A DNA stretch of 12,375 bases from Chitinophagaceae bacterium (GTDB lineage Bacteria; Bacteroidota; Bacteroidia; Chitinophagales; Chitinophagaceae): positions 1 through 12,375 of the forward strand of contig JADYYU010000256.1 in assembly GCA_020853515.1 (NCBI GenBank), written 5' to 3'. Under the pieces are notes generated by a model. That model was given only the letters and a program-made list of their open reading frames with translations. It did not search any database and was not told the origin of the DNA. Made by a program: the position numbers and the translations under genes. This document shows positions 11,620 through 12,375 of this stretch, one piece after another (position 1 is the first letter of the stretch; each line of letters opens with the position of its first letter).

Positions 11620-12375
11620 CTAATCATCCAGTTTCAACACTGCTAAAAATGCCTCCTGCGGCACTTCTACATTACCAATCTGCCGCATTCTTTTTTTACC
11701 TTCTTTCTGTTTTTCAAGCAGCTTGCGTTTACGGCTGATATCGCCGCCATAACACTTGGCAGTTACATCTTTACGCATGGCACTGATGGTTTCGCGCGAA
11801 ACTACTTTTGCACCAATGGCAGCCTGAATGGCAATTTGAAATTGTTGTCTGGGCAACAGCTCTTTTAGTTTTTCACAAAGTTTGCGTCCGAATTCCTGCG
11901 CACGTCCTCTGTGAATGAGCGCACTTAAGGCATCCACTTTATCACCATTGAGCAGAATATCCATTTTTACAATATCGCTTTCACGCATATCGATCGGATG
12001 ATAATCAAAAGATGCATATCCTCTGGTCTGACTTTTAAGCTTATCGTAAAAGTCAAATACGATTTCTGTCAGTGGCATTTCAAAGGTGAGCTCGACACGG
12101 GTAGGCGTGAGGTAACCCTGATTAATGAGCATACCGCGCTTTCCAATGCAGAGTGTCATGATATTGCCGATATAATCCGGTTTAGTGATGATCTGTGCTT
12201 TAATAAACGGCTCCTCGATGCTGCTTAACCTGCTGGGATCCGGCATTTCGGTCGGGTTATTGACAATAATCAGATCGCCTTTAGTAGTGGTGGCCTTAAA
12301 GCTAACGTTGGGAACCGTTGTGATCACTGTTTGGTTAAATTCTCTTTCAAGGCGTTCCTGAATAATTTCCATATG
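11620..12375 (-). CDS. lepA: Elongation factor 4 (LepA), C-terminal part
   Basis: LepA (EF4) is a ribosome-bound translational GTPase related to EF-G that acts on stalled or mispositioned ribosomes. The frame is open to the right edge (codon His at 12375-12373 precedes Met), so only about the last 251 of roughly 600 residues are here; the G domain and domain II lie outside. Visible parts are the end of the domain that runs on from HMEIIQERLEREF, the EF-G domain V-like segment (IEEPFIKAQIITKPDYIGNI) and the LepA-specific C-terminal domain. The last carries GYASFDYHPI, VDALSALIHRG, AKCYGGDISRKRKLLEKQ and NVEVPQEAFLAVLK. These are highly conserved in the family and leave no doubt. The stop is TAG at 11622-11620. 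No hairpin terminator is obvious in the 109-base gap before the EGF lipoprotein gene. Confidence 0.97.
   Translation of the reverse strand, partial: HMEIIQERLEREFNQTVITTVPNVSFKATTTKGDLIIVNNPTEMPDPSRLSSIEEPFIKAQIITKPDYIGNIMTLCIGKRGMLINQGYLTPTRVELTFEMPLTEIVFDFYDKLKSQTRGYASFDYHPIDMRESDIVKMDILLNGDKVDALSALIHRGRAQEFGRKLCEKLKELLPRQQFQIAIQAAIGAKVVSRETISAMRKDVTAKCYGGDISRKRKLLEKQKEGKKRMRQIGNVEVPQEAFLAVLKLDD

Noticed and set aside
1..12375. Search for CRISPR arrays, insertion sequences, phage genes, toxin-antitoxin pairs or defence systems
   Set aside because: No regularly spaced repeats, transposase, integrase or defence-type domains are visible; the genes are housekeeping and envelope proteins.

Overview
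The window reads as chromosomal DNA of a Bacteroidota bacterium, most likely from the Chitinophagales/Sphingobacteriales side of the phylum. Four things point there: perfect TAnnTTTG promoter boxes (the Bacteroidota -7 element) in front of several genes, the absence of Shine-Dalgarno sequences before starts, a protein with a gliding-motility-type C-terminal sorting domain (type IX secretion), and many small lipoproteins with SPII signals. No phage, IS element, CRISPR array or obvious genomic island is visible.

Layout. Positions 1-1190 (minus strand) hold the first 234 codons of a DUF4394 lipoprotein, running off the left edge, and an unrecognised 133-aa protein. After a divergent promoter region, 1342-2745 (plus) encodes a secreted S41-family peptidase. 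It converges on a small secreted NTF2/DUF4878-like protein (2867-3265, minus). Upstream of that, also on minus, lies a tRNA-Leu(CAG) with its own hairpin terminator. After about 400 bases without a gene, a plus-strand pair follows: a putative outer-membrane barrel protein (3852-4649) and, 6 bases later, waaA for Kdo transferase (4656-5873). A 676-residue type IX-secreted protein follows (5958-7988); it appears to carry a six-bladed propeller inserted into a PKD-like domain.

The right half begins with a tiny cysteine-rich lipoprotein (8192-8440, minus) with a strong terminator. Next come a stand-alone NAD(P)H-hydrate dehydratase nnrD (8683-9516) and a tandem pair of paralogous helical lipoproteins (9643-9882, 9916-10395) closed by a clean terminator. 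Then comes a stretch of about 500 bases with no convincing gene but with an orphan perfect -7 box and a 17-codon ORF. The window ends on the minus strand with an EGF-like-domain lipoprotein (11001-11510) and the C-terminal 251 codons of lepA (11620 to the edge).

The genes do not form one pathway. The mix is housekeeping (lepA, waaA, nnrD, tRNA-Leu) and cell-envelope or secreted proteins. At least four, probably five, predicted lipoproteins and four further signal-peptide proteins make the region envelope-oriented. I see no convincing new multi-gene system. The items most worth a second look are the split-PKD/propeller architecture, the paralogous lipoprotein pair with its conserved extra cysteine, the EGF-like lipoprotein, a near-leaderless promoter with a direct repeat before the barrel gene, and the gene-free stretch near 10.4-10.9 kb.
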